From NCBI GenBank assembly GCA_041395745.1, contig JAWKZV010000004.1, positions 186,001 through 250,000 of the forward strand: DNA of 64,000 nucleotides, read 5' to 3'. The translations under genes and the position numbers were made by a program. Positions 33,995-42,897 of this stretch are shown one piece after another. Numbering within the stretch: position 1 is the stretch's first letter; every line of letters starts with the position of its first letter. The stretch is from Porticoccus sp041395745 (GTDB taxonomy: Bacteria; Pseudomonadota; Gammaproteobacteria; Pseudomonadales; Porticoccaceae). The notes under the pieces were generated by a model, which saw only the letters and a list, made by a program, of their open reading frames with translations, was not told the origin of the DNA and ran no database searches.

Positions 33995-36064
33995 TCAAAC
34001 CTGGCCGTAGCGTTCACTGCCGGCGAGCCAGCGCTGGATAATTGCCTGTGCTCGCTCGGGCGATTCCGCCAGCAGCGCCGTTGCGGTGCGCCTGATCTCT
34101 GGCAGTAGGTGACTGTCTCGCTGGAGATCGGCGATGCGCAGAGGTTGCTCCCCGGTTTGACGGGTACCCAGTACCTCACCGGGGCCGCGCAACTCCAGGT
34201 CTTTTTCGGCAATGCGGAAGCCGTCGTTGGTCTGGCGCATGATCCGTAGCCGTTCGGTTCCCTGCCGTGACAGCGGTGGACTGTAGAGCAGAACGCAGTG
34301 GCTTTCCTGTTGGCCGCGCCCCACCCTGCCCCGCAACTGGTGCAGCTGTGCCAGTCCCAGGCGTTCCGGATTCTCGATGATCATCAGACTGGCGTTGGGG
34401 ACATCCACCCCCACTTCGATCACCGTGGTGGCGACCAGAAGCTGGATTTCACCTTGCTTGAAGGCGGCCATAGTGGCGGCTTTCTCGCCGGGTTTCTGGC
34501 GGCCGTGTACCAGGCCGATATTCAGTTCCGGCAACAGCAGATGGAGTTCGTCTGCCGTCGCCTCTGCCGCCTGAGCCTCCAGTACCTCGGATTCCTCAAT
34601 CAGCGTACACACCCAGTAGGCCTGGCGGCCACTGGCGCAGGCCTCTCGAATGCGTTCGACCACTTCGGCACGGCGGTGATTGGCGATGACCACGGTGTTG
34701 ACCGGTGAACGCCCCGGCGGCAGTTCGTCAATGATGGAGCAGTCCAGGTCGGCGTAGGCGCTCATGGCCAGAGTGCGTGGAATCGGCGTGGCGGTCATGA
34801 TCAGTTGGTGGGGTAACAGGCTTCCTGGCCCCTTCTCCCGTAGGGCCAGCCGCTGGTGCACGCCGAAGCGGTGCTGTTCATCGACGATGGTCAGCCCCAG
34901 CCGATGAAAATGCACGCCTTCCTGAAACAATGCGTGAGTGCCGATCACCACTCTGGCGCTGCCATCGCCGATCAGTTGTAACAGACGGTCCCTGGCCTTG
35001 CCCTTGATCCGGCCGGTGAGCATCACCGGTTCGAGGTCGAGAGGCTGCAACCATTGCTGAAAACTGTTGCGGTGCTGCTCGGCGAGGATTTCGGTAGGGG
35101 CCATGATTGCCGCCTGGTAACCGCTGGCCACGGCCTGCAGTGCTGCCAGTGCGGCTACGACGGTCTTGCCGGAACCCACATCCCCCTGTACCAGCCGCAA
35201 CATCGGGTGTGGGGTGGCGAGGTCGCGACGAATTTCCTCGCTGACTTTCTGTTGTGCTGCGGTGAGGGGAAAGGGCAGTGAGTTGAGAAAGCATGTTTGC
35301 AGGTTGTTGTCGCCATTGAGGCTGGGCGCGGGGTGTTGCTGTATCTGCTGGCGCAATTGCAGCAGACTGAGGTGGTGAGCCAGCATTTCTTCGAATGCCA
35401 GGCGCTGCTGGGCTGGATGTGCGCCGCTGGCCAGCAGATCCAGTGGAGCGGATGTCGGAGGGCGGTGAATGAACTCCAGCGCATCTATCAGTGAGATCCC
35501 TTGCCCTTGTCTGTTGACCAGTTCTGGAAGTGAGCGATCGCTAACTATATCCAGGGCCTGTGCCATGACAGTGCGCAAGCGAGCCTGGCTGATGCCCTCA
35601 ACGGCGGGATAGACCGCTGTTAGGTACTGTTGTAGCGGCAGCGGTTGATGCTGGTCGAGAAACTGGTATTCCGGGTGGTACATCTCGAGACCGGAACTAC
35701 CGTGGCGGACTTCGCCAAAGCAGCGCAGCCGACCTCCCCGGGTCAGGTTTTGTTTCTGGGCGCTGGAAAAGTGGAAAAAGCGCAGGGCGATCGCGCCGGT
35801 GTTGTCCTGCAGGCGACACATTAAACTGCTGCGGCGGCCGTACACCAGGTCGCAGCCGCGCAAATCCCCTTCGATGACGACATCGCTGTGTGGTTGCAGG
35901 GTGCCGATGGGGGTCACTCGGGTGCGGTCCATATAGCGCAGCGGCAGGTGAAACAGCAGATCCTGGACCGTCGTGATGCCCAGTTTCTCCAGATGGGCAG
36001 CCAGTTGGGTGCCCACTCCGCGGAGCTGGGTGATCGGCAACAGTGCCAGGTTCTGCTGGTTCAC
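33995..36064 (-). CDS. recG: ATP-dependent DNA helicase RecG
   Basis: 689-aa fork-reversal and branch-migration helicase. N-terminal wedge/OB domain (about 1-170, GVGTQLAAHLEKLGI), DEAD-like motor with Walker A QGDVGSGKTVVAAL near residue 295, motif II VDEQHRFGV, motif III TATPIPRTLAM, and the C-terminal motif VI TTVIEVGVDVPNASLMIIE with QLRGRVGRG. Length close to E. coli RecG (693). Its ATG overlaps the oxyR stop (ATGA). The oxyR-recG operon is known in P. aeruginosa, where recG aids peroxide-damaged DNA repair. Confidence 0.97.
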   Translation of the reverse strand: MNQQNLALLPITQLRGVGTQLAAHLEKLGITTVQDLLFHLPLRYMDRTRVTPIGTLQPHSDVVIEGDLRGCDLVYGRRSSLMCRLQDNTGAIALRFFHFSSAQKQNLTRGGRLRCFGEVRHGSSGLEMYHPEYQFLDQHQPLPLQQYLTAVYPAVEGISQARLRTVMAQALDIVSDRSLPELVNRQGQGISLIDALEFIHRPPTSAPLDLLASGAHPAQQRLAFEEMLAHHLSLLQLRQQIQQHPAPSLNGDNNLQTCFLNSLPFPLTAAQQKVSEEIRRDLATPHPMLRLVQGDVGSGKTVVAALAALQAVASGYQAAIMAPTEILAEQHRNSFQQWLQPLDLEPVMLTGRIKGKARDRLLQLIGDGSARVVIGTHALFQEGVHFHRLGLTIVDEQHRFGVHQRLALREKGPGSLLPHQLIMTATPIPRTLAMSAYADLDCSIIDELPPGRSPVNTVVIANHRRAEVVERIREACASGRQAYWVCTLIEESEVLEAQAAEATADELHLLLPELNIGLVHGRQKPGEKAATMAAFKQGEIQLLVATTVIEVGVDVPNASLMIIENPERLGLAQLHQLRGRVGRGQQESHCVLLYSPPLSRQGTERLRIMRQTNDGFRIAEKDLELRGPGEVLGTRQTGEQPLRIADLQRDSHLLPEIRRTATALLAESPERAQAIIQRWLAGSERYGQV

Positions 36065-36990
36065 GCGCAGGTGGAGCAGTGGGGCAGTGAATGCTGCCTG
36101 ATGGAGTCCCGCAGGGCGTCGATGGCTTTGTGGCGCGGGAAGCTGACGCGCCAGGCCAGGGCGACTGTTCGGCAGGGTGATGGCGCCTCGAATTCCCGGG
36201 TGACCAGCAATCCCTCCCGATAGCCTGCGCCGATAGCGGCAGATAATGGCAAGATGGTGATGCCTAGCCGCGATGCGACCATATGACGCAGGGTCTCCAG
36301 GGAGCTGCCCTCACTGTGAGTGCGGATCAGGCGCTGGCCCTCGTCCAGGTGCTGATTCAGGTTGGGCAGCGCCTCGCGCACCTGGTCACCGAAACAGTGG
36401 CCCTCACCGAGCAGCAGGACGTTTTCGCAATCCAGATCGTCCGGGGTGATTTTGTCCTTTTTGGCCAGGGGGTGATCGAACGGCATCAGTACCACAAACG
36501 GTTCAGTATAGAGTGGTTGGGTGACCACATCCGGTTCCGTGAAAGGCAGGGCAATGATGATGACATCCAGTTCGCCCTTGCGCAGTCGCTGCCGCAGGGT
36601 GGCGGTGAAGCCCTCCTCTACTACCAGTGGCATCTGCGGGACTTTTTCCTGCAGGGCCGGAATGAAGTGGGGAAACAGGTAGGGGCCGATGGTGAAGATA
36701 GCGCCCACGTGCAGCGGAGTTTTCAACTGGTCCTTGCCGGCGGAGGCGATGTCCTTGATGGAGGCGCTCTCCTCCAGAACACGCTGGGCCTGTGCCACCA
36801 CTTGCTCGCCGATGGGGGTTGGGCGCACGCTGTTTTTGGAACGCTCAAACAATTCCACGCCGAGCTCCTGCTCGAGTTTCTTTACCGCAATGCTAAGGGT
36901 GGGCTGGCTGACATGGCACAGTTCGGCCGCCTGGCCAAAATGCTGTTGTTGTGCCAAGGTCACGATATATCGCAGTTCAGTGAGGGTCAT
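36061..36990 (-). CDS. oxyR: OxyR-type LysR regulator lacking the resolving cysteine
   Basis: 309 aa from ATG 36990 (AGGAGG 8 bases upstream), start MTLTELRYIVTLAQQQHFGQAAELCHVSQPTLS as typical OxyR. The peroxidatic Cys lies in LLGEGHCFGDQV, as in Pseudomonas. Nine residues further, where E. coli and P. aeruginosa have Cys208 (EAC), this protein has Leu (EAL; codon CTG); I checked the bases. The classical Cys199-Cys208 disulfide therefore cannot form. Other cysteines (DDLDCENV, PSPCRTV, LPHCSTCA) could substitute. It sits before recG, the expected place, so it is OxyR by context; function as a single-Cys sensor or reduced activator is inference. Confidence 0.9.
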   Translation of the reverse strand: MTLTELRYIVTLAQQQHFGQAAELCHVSQPTLSIAVKKLEQELGVELFERSKNSVRPTPIGEQVVAQAQRVLEESASIKDIASAGKDQLKTPLHVGAIFTIGPYLFPHFIPALQEKVPQMPLVVEEGFTATLRQRLRKGELDVIIIALPFTEPDVVTQPLYTEPFVVLMPFDHPLAKKDKITPDDLDCENVLLLGEGHCFGDQVREALPNLNQHLDEGQRLIRTHSEGSSLETLRHMVASRLGITILPLSAAIGAGYREGLLVTREFEAPSPCRTVALAWRVSFPRHKAIDALRDSIRQHSLPHCSTCA

Positions 36991-37045
36991 GGGTTGTTCC
37001 TCCTGAGACAATAATAGTCAAAAAATATTGAAAAGGTAAAGCTGA

Positions 37046-37921
37046 TTGAAAACTTTGTTTGTTGGTTGTGGTGATCTGGGAATGCGTGCCATTGCCCAAC
37101 TGGTCTCAGCTCCTGCTGAAAACGTTGTATGCCATGCCTTGCGGCGCCGGATAGAGCGTTTGCCTGAGGGGATGCCGGCGACAGCCGGCGATCTGCGCGA
37201 CACCGCGGCCATCACTGCCCTGCTGGATCGTGAGCAGTTTGATGTGCTGGTGATCACCCTGACCCCGGAACAGATCAGTGATCAGGGCTACCGCGACAGT
37301 TATGTGGCCGGTGCAAAATCCCTTGCTGCGGTACTTGGCGCAACCGTGCACGTTCCCGCGCTGGTGATTTGGGTGTCCAGCACCGGGGTGTATGGGCAGT
37401 CGAGCGGAGAGTGGGTGGATGAGTTGTCTGAGACCGTACCATCTTCCTACCGGGGCGAGAGACTGCTGGAAGCGGAAAACATCGTCAGGCAACTTCCGGT
37501 AGCCACTGTGATTGTGCGCTATTCGGGAATCTATGGCCCCGGCCGTGGGCGGCTGTTACAGCAGGTCAGGGAGGGACGCCTGGCCCCCCCGGAGCCCTTG
37601 CAGTGGAGCAACCGCATTCACGCCGAAGATGCCGCTGCTGTATTGGTTCATCTGTTGGGAAAGTGGCGAGAGGGAGAGGTGTTGCAACCACTCTACCTGG
37701 CGACCGATGATGAGCCGGTACCTCTCTACGAGGTACACCGTTGGTTGGCAGAGCAGATGGGGCTGGCTGGAAAACTCCCGAAAGCAGGTGATGCCGCCAG
37801 AAGTATGCCGGGAGGAAATCGTCGCTGCAGTAACCGGCGGTTGCGGGATAGCGGTTTCCGGTTTCGCTATCCCACTTTCCGTGAGGGGTATCGGGTATTA
37901 CTGGAAAAAGGTGGCGAGTGA
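37046..37921 (+). CDS. NAD(P)-binding epimerase/SDR-like protein (YeeZ-like)
   Basis: 291 aa from TTG 37046 (AAAGG upstream); no ATG or GTG gives the intact Rossmann start. The N-terminal nucleotide motif reads VGCGDLGMR (GxGxxG-like). VSSTGVYGQSSGEWVDE carries the catalytic-type Ser/Tyr region but the classical YxxxK is altered (SYRGERLLEAE), so catalysis may differ. GIYGPGRGRLL and RIHAEDAA are extended-SDR features. Divergent from oxyR with under 60 bases between start codons. Members of the family are uncharacterised. It ends 6 bases before the ridA stop, convergent. Confidence 0.8.
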   Translation: MKTLFVGCGDLGMRAIAQLVSAPAENVVCHALRRRIERLPEGMPATAGDLRDTAAITALLDREQFDVLVITLTPEQISDQGYRDSYVAGAKSLAAVLGATVHVPALVIWVSSTGVYGQSSGEWVDELSETVPSSYRGERLLEAENIVRQLPVATVIVRYSGIYGPGRGRLLQQVREGRLAPPEPLQWSNRIHAEDAAAVLVHLLGKWREGEVLQPLYLATDDEPVPLYEVHRWLAEQMGLAGKLPKAGDAARSMPGGNRRCSNRRLRDSGFRFRYPTFREGYRVLLEKGGE

Positions 37922-37927
37922 TCCAGC

Positions 37928-38311
37928 TCAGATCACCATGATGCCATCCATTTCCACGCCCACCCCTTTGGGCAGTTCCTTGACGCCGATAGCGGCTCGG
38001 GCTGGGTAAGGTTCGCTGAAGAAGCGCGCCATGATCTCGTTGACGGTGGCAAAGTTGCCCAGGTCGGTGAGGAAGATGTTCAGCTTGACGATGTCCTTGA
38101 GACCGCCACCAGCCTCTTCACAAACCGCCGTCAGGTTCTTGAATACCTGTTCGATCTCCGCAGCGATGCCGCCTTCCACCACGGTCATGGTCTGAGGGTC
38201 GAGAGGAATCTGGCCGGACAGGTAGACGGTATTGTTGACCTTGATGGCCTGGGAGTAGGTGCCGATGGCGGCGGGTGCATTTTCAGTGCTGATAACAGCT
38301 TTGTTCAACAT
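37928..38311 (-). CDS. ridA: RidA/YjgF/YER057c/UK114 imine deaminase
   Basis: 127-aa trimeric enzyme clearing reactive enamines/imines formed by PLP enzymes. NTVYLSGQIPLDPQTM and the conserved Arg in YPARAAIGVKELPKGVGVEMDGI are typical, the Arg binding the substrate carboxylate. Length is standard. Downstream of spoT by 18 bases, as in E. coli and Pseudomonas. Location among spoT-rpoZ-gmk supports the call. Confidence 0.96.
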   Translation of the reverse strand: MLNKAVISTENAPAAIGTYSQAIKVNNTVYLSGQIPLDPQTMTVVEGGIAAEIEQVFKNLTAVCEEAGGGLKDIVKLNIFLTDLGNFATVNEIMARFFSEPYPARAAIGVKELPKGVGVEMDGIMVI

Positions 38312-38329
38312 GGGTTGTTCCTCGGGAAT

Positions 38330-40435
38330 CTAGTTCTTGGTGCGGTAGACCCGCTGTACCTGTTTCAGGCCGCGAATGCGGCGCATCACATTGGCCAGGT
38401 GAATGCGACCTTTAACATCGATCACCAGGTCCACAATGCTGGAATGGGCGTCTCGTTCTTTTACGCTGATCTGCTGGATGGTTGCCTCGCTTTCCGTGAT
38501 GCGGGAAGCCAGGGTGGCGATAATACCCCTTTCTGCCACCAATTCGACCTTGAACTCCACCGGGAAGTCGCCGATGACGTTGGGCGACCAGTTGAGCGGA
38601 ATACATTTCTCCACATTGGTGCGAATTTCGTTGAGGTTTTTGCAGGTCTCCCGGTGAACCACCAGGCCGCGGCCCGGGCTGAGGTGGCCCATAATCGGGT
38701 CGCCGGGGATCGGGTGACAGCAGCGGGCGTAATTCATGACCAGGCCGTCACTGGTGTCGATCATGATCGGCGAGTCGAATTCTTCGGGTGTAATTTCCTT
38801 GCGCATGGACGGCGGCGCCATCAGGTTGGCCACCGCGTAGGCCAGGCGGTTGCCGAGGCCGATCTGTTCCAGAACCTCCTCGAAAGTCGCTGCACCGGTC
38901 TCGTCCAGCAGCCTTTTGATCCAGGATTTACGGATGCTCTGGTAGTTGGTGCCGAAGTTGTCCAGCGCACGGTCCAGCAGCCGTTTGCCCAGTTCAACAG
39001 ACTCCTCGTGCTGCTGGTGCTTGAGGAAGTGACGGATGGCGCTGCGGGCCTTGGCGGTAACCACAAAGTTCAGCCAGGAGGGGTTCGGCTGGGCATCCCT
39101 GGCGGTGATGATGGATACCTTGCTGCCACTTTGCAGGGGTTCCGACAGTGATGTCAGCTGGCCATTGATTTTACTGGCGACACAACTGTTGCCGACATCG
39201 GTGTGAACCGCATAGGCAAAGTCCACGGGTGTGGCGCCGGAGGGCAGGGAGACAATCTGTCCCTTGGGGGTGAAAACGTAAACTTCGTCCGGGAACAGGT
39301 CTGTCTTGACGTGTTCGATAAATTCCAGGGAGTTGCCGGCCTTCTGCTGGATTTCCAGCAGCCCCTGTACCCAGCGGTTGGCGCGTGGGTTGCCCTCTTC
39401 GCGGGATTTATAGAGCCAGTGGGCGGCGATGCCGAAATTGGCCATGGCATCCATGTCACGGGTGCGGATCTGCACCTCGATGGGCACCCCGTGCATGCCC
39501 ACCAGTACAGTGTGCAGGGACTGGTAGCCGTTCACCTTGGGAATGGCGATGTAGTCCTTGAACTCACCCGGCACTGGCTTGAACAGGTTGTGAATGACAC
39601 CGAGAGTGCGGTAGCAGTCGTCAACGGATTCCACCACGATGCGGAAGGCAAACACATCCATGATGTCGCGGAATGACTTCCGCTTGTTTTTCATCTTCTG
39701 GTAAATGCTCCAGAGATGCTTTTCGCGGCCGGTGACCTCGGCGGAGATGGACTCCTTGTTGAGTCGCACCTCGATGCTGCTCTTGATGTCCTCGACAATT
39801 TCCTTGCGGTGGCCGCGGGCGGCTTTGAGTGTCTCCCGCATGCGCTGGTAGCGCATCGGGTGCATGGTGGCAAAACCCAGGTCCTCGAACTCGATGCGAA
39901 TGTCGTTGATACCGAGGCGCTGGGCGATGGGTGCGTAGATTTCCAGGGTTTCCCGGGCGATGCGGCGGCGCTTGGCGGCACTCAGCACCTTCAGGGTGCG
40001 CATGTTGTGCAACCGGTCCGCCAGTTTTACCAGCATCACGCGGATGTCCTTGGCCATGGCCAGGGTCATCTTCTGAAAGTTTTCCGCCTGCTGTTCCGCC
40101 TTGGAGGCGAATTCGATTTCAGTCAGCTTGCTGACACCGTCCACCAGGTCAGCAACGATGGGACCGAAACGGTCGGCCAGATCTTCCTTGCTGACATGAG
40201 TATCTTCGATGACGTCGTGCAGCAATGCCGCCATCAGACTTTCGGCATCGAGGTGCATGTCCGCGAGGATGCTTGCAACGGCTACAGGGTGGGTGATGTA
40301 GGGTTCACCACTCTGGCGGAACTGGCCTTCGTGGCACTCGGCCGCGAACTGGTAGGCGTTGAGGATTTCCTGGACTTGAGAGGGTTCGAGATAGGAGGAA
40401 AGCTTTTCGCGAAGTACTGCAACGGCTGCTAGCAA
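38330..40435 (-). CDS. spoT: Bifunctional (p)ppGpp synthetase/hydrolase SpoT
   Basis: 701 aa, SpoT-length (702 in E. coli). N-terminal HD hydrolase domain (HPVAVASILADMHLDAESL, HDVIEDTHVS), synthetase domain (SFRDIMDVFAFRIVV, PKVNGYQSLHT, VQIRTRDMDAMANFGIAAHW), TGS domain (VYVFTPKGQIVSLPSGATPVDFAYAVHTDVG) and C-terminal conserved-Cys/ACT domain (NYARCCHPIPGDPIMG; VERGIIATLASRITESEATI-like). Both catalytic halves look complete. It sets the stringent-response alarmone level. Follows rpoZ by 20 bases. Confidence 0.96.
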   Translation of the reverse strand: MLAAVAVLREKLSSYLEPSQVQEILNAYQFAAECHEGQFRQSGEPYITHPVAVASILADMHLDAESLMAALLHDVIEDTHVSKEDLADRFGPIVADLVDGVSKLTEIEFASKAEQQAENFQKMTLAMAKDIRVMLVKLADRLHNMRTLKVLSAAKRRRIARETLEIYAPIAQRLGINDIRIEFEDLGFATMHPMRYQRMRETLKAARGHRKEIVEDIKSSIEVRLNKESISAEVTGREKHLWSIYQKMKNKRKSFRDIMDVFAFRIVVESVDDCYRTLGVIHNLFKPVPGEFKDYIAIPKVNGYQSLHTVLVGMHGVPIEVQIRTRDMDAMANFGIAAHWLYKSREEGNPRANRWVQGLLEIQQKAGNSLEFIEHVKTDLFPDEVYVFTPKGQIVSLPSGATPVDFAYAVHTDVGNSCVASKINGQLTSLSEPLQSGSKVSIITARDAQPNPSWLNFVVTAKARSAIRHFLKHQQHEESVELGKRLLDRALDNFGTNYQSIRKSWIKRLLDETGAATFEEVLEQIGLGNRLAYAVANLMAPPSMRKEITPEEFDSPIMIDTSDGLVMNYARCCHPIPGDPIMGHLSPGRGLVVHRETCKNLNEIRTNVEKCIPLNWSPNVIGDFPVEFKVELVAERGIIATLASRITESEATIQQISVKERDAHSSIVDLVIDVKGRIHLANVMRRIRGLKQVQRVYRTKN

Positions 40436-40455
40436 GGTTTCCCCCGGGTCACGGA

Positions 40456-40749
40456 TTACTCGGCTTCTGGGGTTTCAGGCTGTTCCGGAGCAGCGGCTTC
40501 CTCGTCGGCTCCCGCGGGTTCCATTAGCAGAGTCGTTTCAGGGTCTTCTTTCTCGTCGAGGATGCTGGCATTGACGTAGCCTTCCTCAATTTCGCGCAGA
40601 GCCATGACGGTCGGCTTGTCATTTTCCCAGGGCAGGTGAGGCTGTTTGCCACCCACAGCCAGTTGGCGGGCGCGTTTGGAGCTGACCATCACCAGCTCAA
40701 AGCGATTGTCCACATGATCGAGACAGTCTTCTACGGTAATACGGGCCAT
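40456..40749 (-). CDS. rpoZ: RNA polymerase omega subunit
   Basis: 97 aa from ATG 40749 (CGGAA 8 bases upstream), start MARITVEDCLDHVDNRFELV and RARQLAVGGKQP as in Pseudomonas. The last 35 residues are a low-complexity Glu/Ala/Pro tail (EEAAAPEQPETPEAE), longer and more acidic than in E. coli. Omega folds beta' and in other bacteria forms part of a ppGpp site; its neighbour spoT makes that ligand. Confidence 0.95.
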   Translation of the reverse strand: MARITVEDCLDHVDNRFELVMVSSKRARQLAVGGKQPHLPWENDKPTVMALREIEEGYVNASILDEKEDPETTLLMEPAGADEEAAAPEQPETPEAE

Positions 40750-40801
40750 ACTTAATTCCGTTGTGCAAATCGTTAGTGGTTGATTTTCAACCGGTAGAGA
40801 C

Positions 40802-40825
40802 AAAATCCCGCGGCGTGCCGCGGGA
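40802..40825 (-). terminator. Attenuator-like hairpin between gmk and rpoZ
   Basis: On the minus strand a 9-bp perfect stem (TCCCGCGGC/GCCGCGGGA) is followed by TTTTG. It lies in the 102-base gmk-rpoZ gap, so part of the transcripts from gmk may end before rpoZ-spoT. The T tract is short. Confidence 0.55.
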
Positions 40826-40851
40826 CCGACAAGTCTACAAAATTGCGCGTA

Positions 40852-41469
40852 TCAGGACAACAAATCCCGCAGCAAATCGCCATTGCGCCGGGATTGCACC
40901 TCTCGTCGCAGCCGGTGGCAAATGATGATGGCCTGCAGTTCTGCCAGTGCGGTATCGAAACAATCGTTGATAACCAGGAAATCCGCTTCAACGTAGTGGG
41001 ACATTTCCTGCTGCGCCTCTGCCAGACGGTGGCGAATAACTTCCGGATCATCCTGGCCGCGTCCGGTGAGGCGTTGCTCCAGAATTGACAGCGAGGGGGG
41101 CAGGATAAAGATGCCAACACAGCCGGGGACCAGTTGCCGAATCTGTTCCGCGCCCTGCCAATCAATTTCAAGAATCACATCCAGGCCACTGGCAAGTGTT
41201 TGCTCTACCCAGTGCTGGGAGGTGCCATAGTAATTGTTGAAAACCCGGGCATGTTCCAGAAAGGCGGATCGCTCCAGCATGGTCCGGAAGGTCGCTTCGT
41301 CCACAAAATGGTAGTTAACGCCATCCTGCTCGCCGGGCCGCATTGGCCGGGTAGTGTGAGAGATGGAAACGGTCAGTCCAGCGCACTGTTGCAGCAGGGC
41401 ATTTACCAGGCTGGTTTTGCCAGCGCCGGATGGAGCCGAAACTGTGTAGAGAGTTCCTCGGGTAGGCAT
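40852..41469 (-). CDS. gmk: Guanylate kinase
   Basis: Phosphorylates GMP to GDP. 205 aa from ATG 41469 giving MPTRGTLYTVSAPSGAGKTSLVNALL, the family start with P-loop GPSGAGKS-like APSGAGKT near residue 12. TTRPMRPGEQDGVNYHFV and EIDWQGAEQIR bind GMP and ATP. No good ribosome site; the frame is open upstream to 41670 but that part is not family-like. First gene of the gmk-rpoZ-spoT-ridA series. Confidence 0.96.
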   Translation of the reverse strand: MPTRGTLYTVSAPSGAGKTSLVNALLQQCAGLTVSISHTTRPMRPGEQDGVNYHFVDEATFRTMLERSAFLEHARVFNNYYGTSQHWVEQTLASGLDVILEIDWQGAEQIRQLVPGCVGIFILPPSLSILEQRLTGRGQDDPEVIRHRLAEAQQEMSHYVEADFLVINDCFDTALAELQAIIICHRLRREVQSRRNGDLLRDLLS

Positions 41470-41791
41470 GAAGGGCTGCTTATTCGTTTGATTCGATGGT
41501 TTGTCGTTGGCTCGCTCAGGGTGTCTACAATAGCTCAACTGTTGAAGTGCTGCATCTAGCAAGGGTTGGTTTTTGCCTGTTATGTCCGCGGCATTCTCAT
41601 TCTGCACTTGAACATGTCGTCCTGAGATCAGTTTGCCCTCCCCTCCGGTTTGAATTTTCCTCCCTTCCAAAGCGTAAAAAACCGCGCTCGCGCTCTTCTC
41701 TAATACTGATCGCCGACATGCTAGTAATTTTTATTTGCATTTGCGAATGGTTATCATTTACGATTCGGCTCGAAGCTGACAGGAGTCCTCA
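41470..41791. other. Intergenic region between gmk and the iron cluster
   Basis: 322 bases. The right end carries the Fur-box promoter of the exbB operon (41735-41764). The rest must hold the gmk promoter; I could not identify boxes with confidence. No gene, repeat or RNA was recognised. It is the left junction of the block inserted between gmk and yicC. Confidence 0.5.
41743..41761 (+). promoter_or_regulatory. Fur box and promoter of the exbB-tonB-siderophore receptor operon
   Basis: The 19 bases match 13 of 19 positions of the Fur consensus, best in the inner AATGGTTATCATT part. A loose promoter, TTGCAT (41735-41740), 18 bases, TACGAT (41759-41764), overlaps it, so iron-loaded Fur would block transcription. 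It stands 31 bases before the exbB start, in front of iron-uptake genes, as expected. Confidence 0.7.
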
Positions 41792-42490
41792 ATGATGGAT
41801 GACATAAGAGAACTGATTTCTATCGGTGGCCCGGTAGTGATGATTCTGGTGGGATTTTCTGTAATCGCCGTTGCTGTGGTGCTGTCGAAAACATGGCAGT
41901 TCAGGGTATTGCGGGGCATGGGGGATGCACTGGTTGAGTCGGCCATGCAGCATATTGAACACCACGATTTCGCACAGGCCCAACTTTTGACGGGTTGTCG
42001 CCGAAATCCCCGTATCAAGCTGATTGTGCGCGGCTTGCAATTGCTGGAGCGGACAAAGCTGTCCTCGGCTGACATGCGGGAAGAGCTGACGCGGATAGCG
42101 CGTCAGCAGTTGAGCAGTCTCGGCAGTCACTTGCGCGTTCTGGAAGTTATCGCCGTTGTCGCGCCTTTGTTGGGGCTGCTGGGGACGGTGCTGGGGATGA
42201 TTGCCGCATTTCAGGCAATGGAAACAGCGGGTGCGAAAGTCGACCCGTCAGTGTTGTCGGGAGGAATCTGGGAGGCGCTGCTGACCACGGCTGTGGGTTT
42301 GGCTGTAGCGATCCCGGCAAGTCTGGCCAACAGCTGGTTCGAGAGGCGTGTGGAGACAGTGTCCGCGCAACTCGGCGATGACATCAGTCGCATCCTCTGG
42401 GTCCACGTGAGTACAGCGGATACGGCGGACCGTGGCAAAGCAGAGTCCGGACGAAACCGCACCAAGGGTGCACTGGCGGAGCCCGCCTGA
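41792..42490 (+). CDS. exbB: ExbB/TolQ/MotA-type proton channel subunit
   Basis: 232-aa inner-membrane subunit of the TonB energiser; start ATG 41792 with AGGAG 5 bases upstream. TM1 about 10-32 (GPVVMILVGFSVIAVAVVLS), a cytoplasmic loop, then TM2 and TM3 with LGLLGTVLGMIAAFQAM and WEALLTTAVGLAVAIPASL, the core MotA/TolQ/ExbB signature including the conserved TM2-TM3 Thr. Shorter than E. coli ExbB at the N terminus. Followed by two exbD genes, each a few bases apart, and tonB. Confidence 0.93.
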   Translation: MMDDIRELISIGGPVVMILVGFSVIAVAVVLSKTWQFRVLRGMGDALVESAMQHIEHHDFAQAQLLTGCRRNPRIKLIVRGLQLLERTKLSSADMREELTRIARQQLSSLGSHLRVLEVIAVVAPLLGLLGTVLGMIAAFQAMETAGAKVDPSVLSGGIWEALLTTAVGLAVAIPASLANSWFERRVETVSAQLGDDISRILWVHVSTADTADRGKAESGRNRTKGALAEPA

Positions 42491-42492
42491 CA

Positions 42493-42891
42493 ATGGACGT
42501 TTTTTGCCTCTACAACTCACGACGCAACAGGATCAGCCTGACACCACTGATTGATGTGGTGTTCATCCTGCTGATGTTCTTCATGCTGACCTCGTCGTTC
42601 ACCAGGGAAAAGCAGCTGGAGCTGTCGGCGCCGGTAGCTTCCCAGGAGCTGCAGGTTGTAACGGAAGTGGAGCGGTTAGTGGTGGGTGCCAGCGGGGGAT
42701 TGGAATCTTTACGCAGTGCGGGACAGGAGCTTTCTGACGACCGCCTCCGTGAACTGTTAGCCGACGGGCGCCCGGTGGTGCTGCAGCCTCGCCGTGAGGC
42801 AACTGTGCAGAACATCGTTTCCGCGATGAGTCACTTGCGTGAGCTGGGCGTCAGTCGTTTGTCCCTGGCCAATCTCTATGAAAAAGGTTGA
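42493..42891 (+). CDS. exbD1: ExbD proton-channel subunit 1 (with the membrane Asp)
   Basis: 132 aa. Single TM helix with ISLTPLIDVVFILLMFF; Asp21 matches Asp25 of E. coli ExbD, the protonated residue that drives TonB. Periplasmic domain of about 90 residues follows. The start lies 2 bases after the exbB stop. It is therefore the catalytically competent ExbD of the two. Confidence 0.9.
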   Translation: MDVFCLYNSRRNRISLTPLIDVVFILLMFFMLTSSFTREKQLELSAPVASQELQVVTEVERLVVGASGGLESLRSAGQELSDDRLRELLADGRPVVLQPRREATVQNIVSAMSHLRELGVSRLSLANLYEKG

Positions 42892-42897
42892 GGGCAG

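Noticed and set aside
40807..40824. The GC-rich hairpin as a mobile repetitive element
   Set aside because: Only one copy noticed, and it has a simple explanation as an attenuator before rpoZ.
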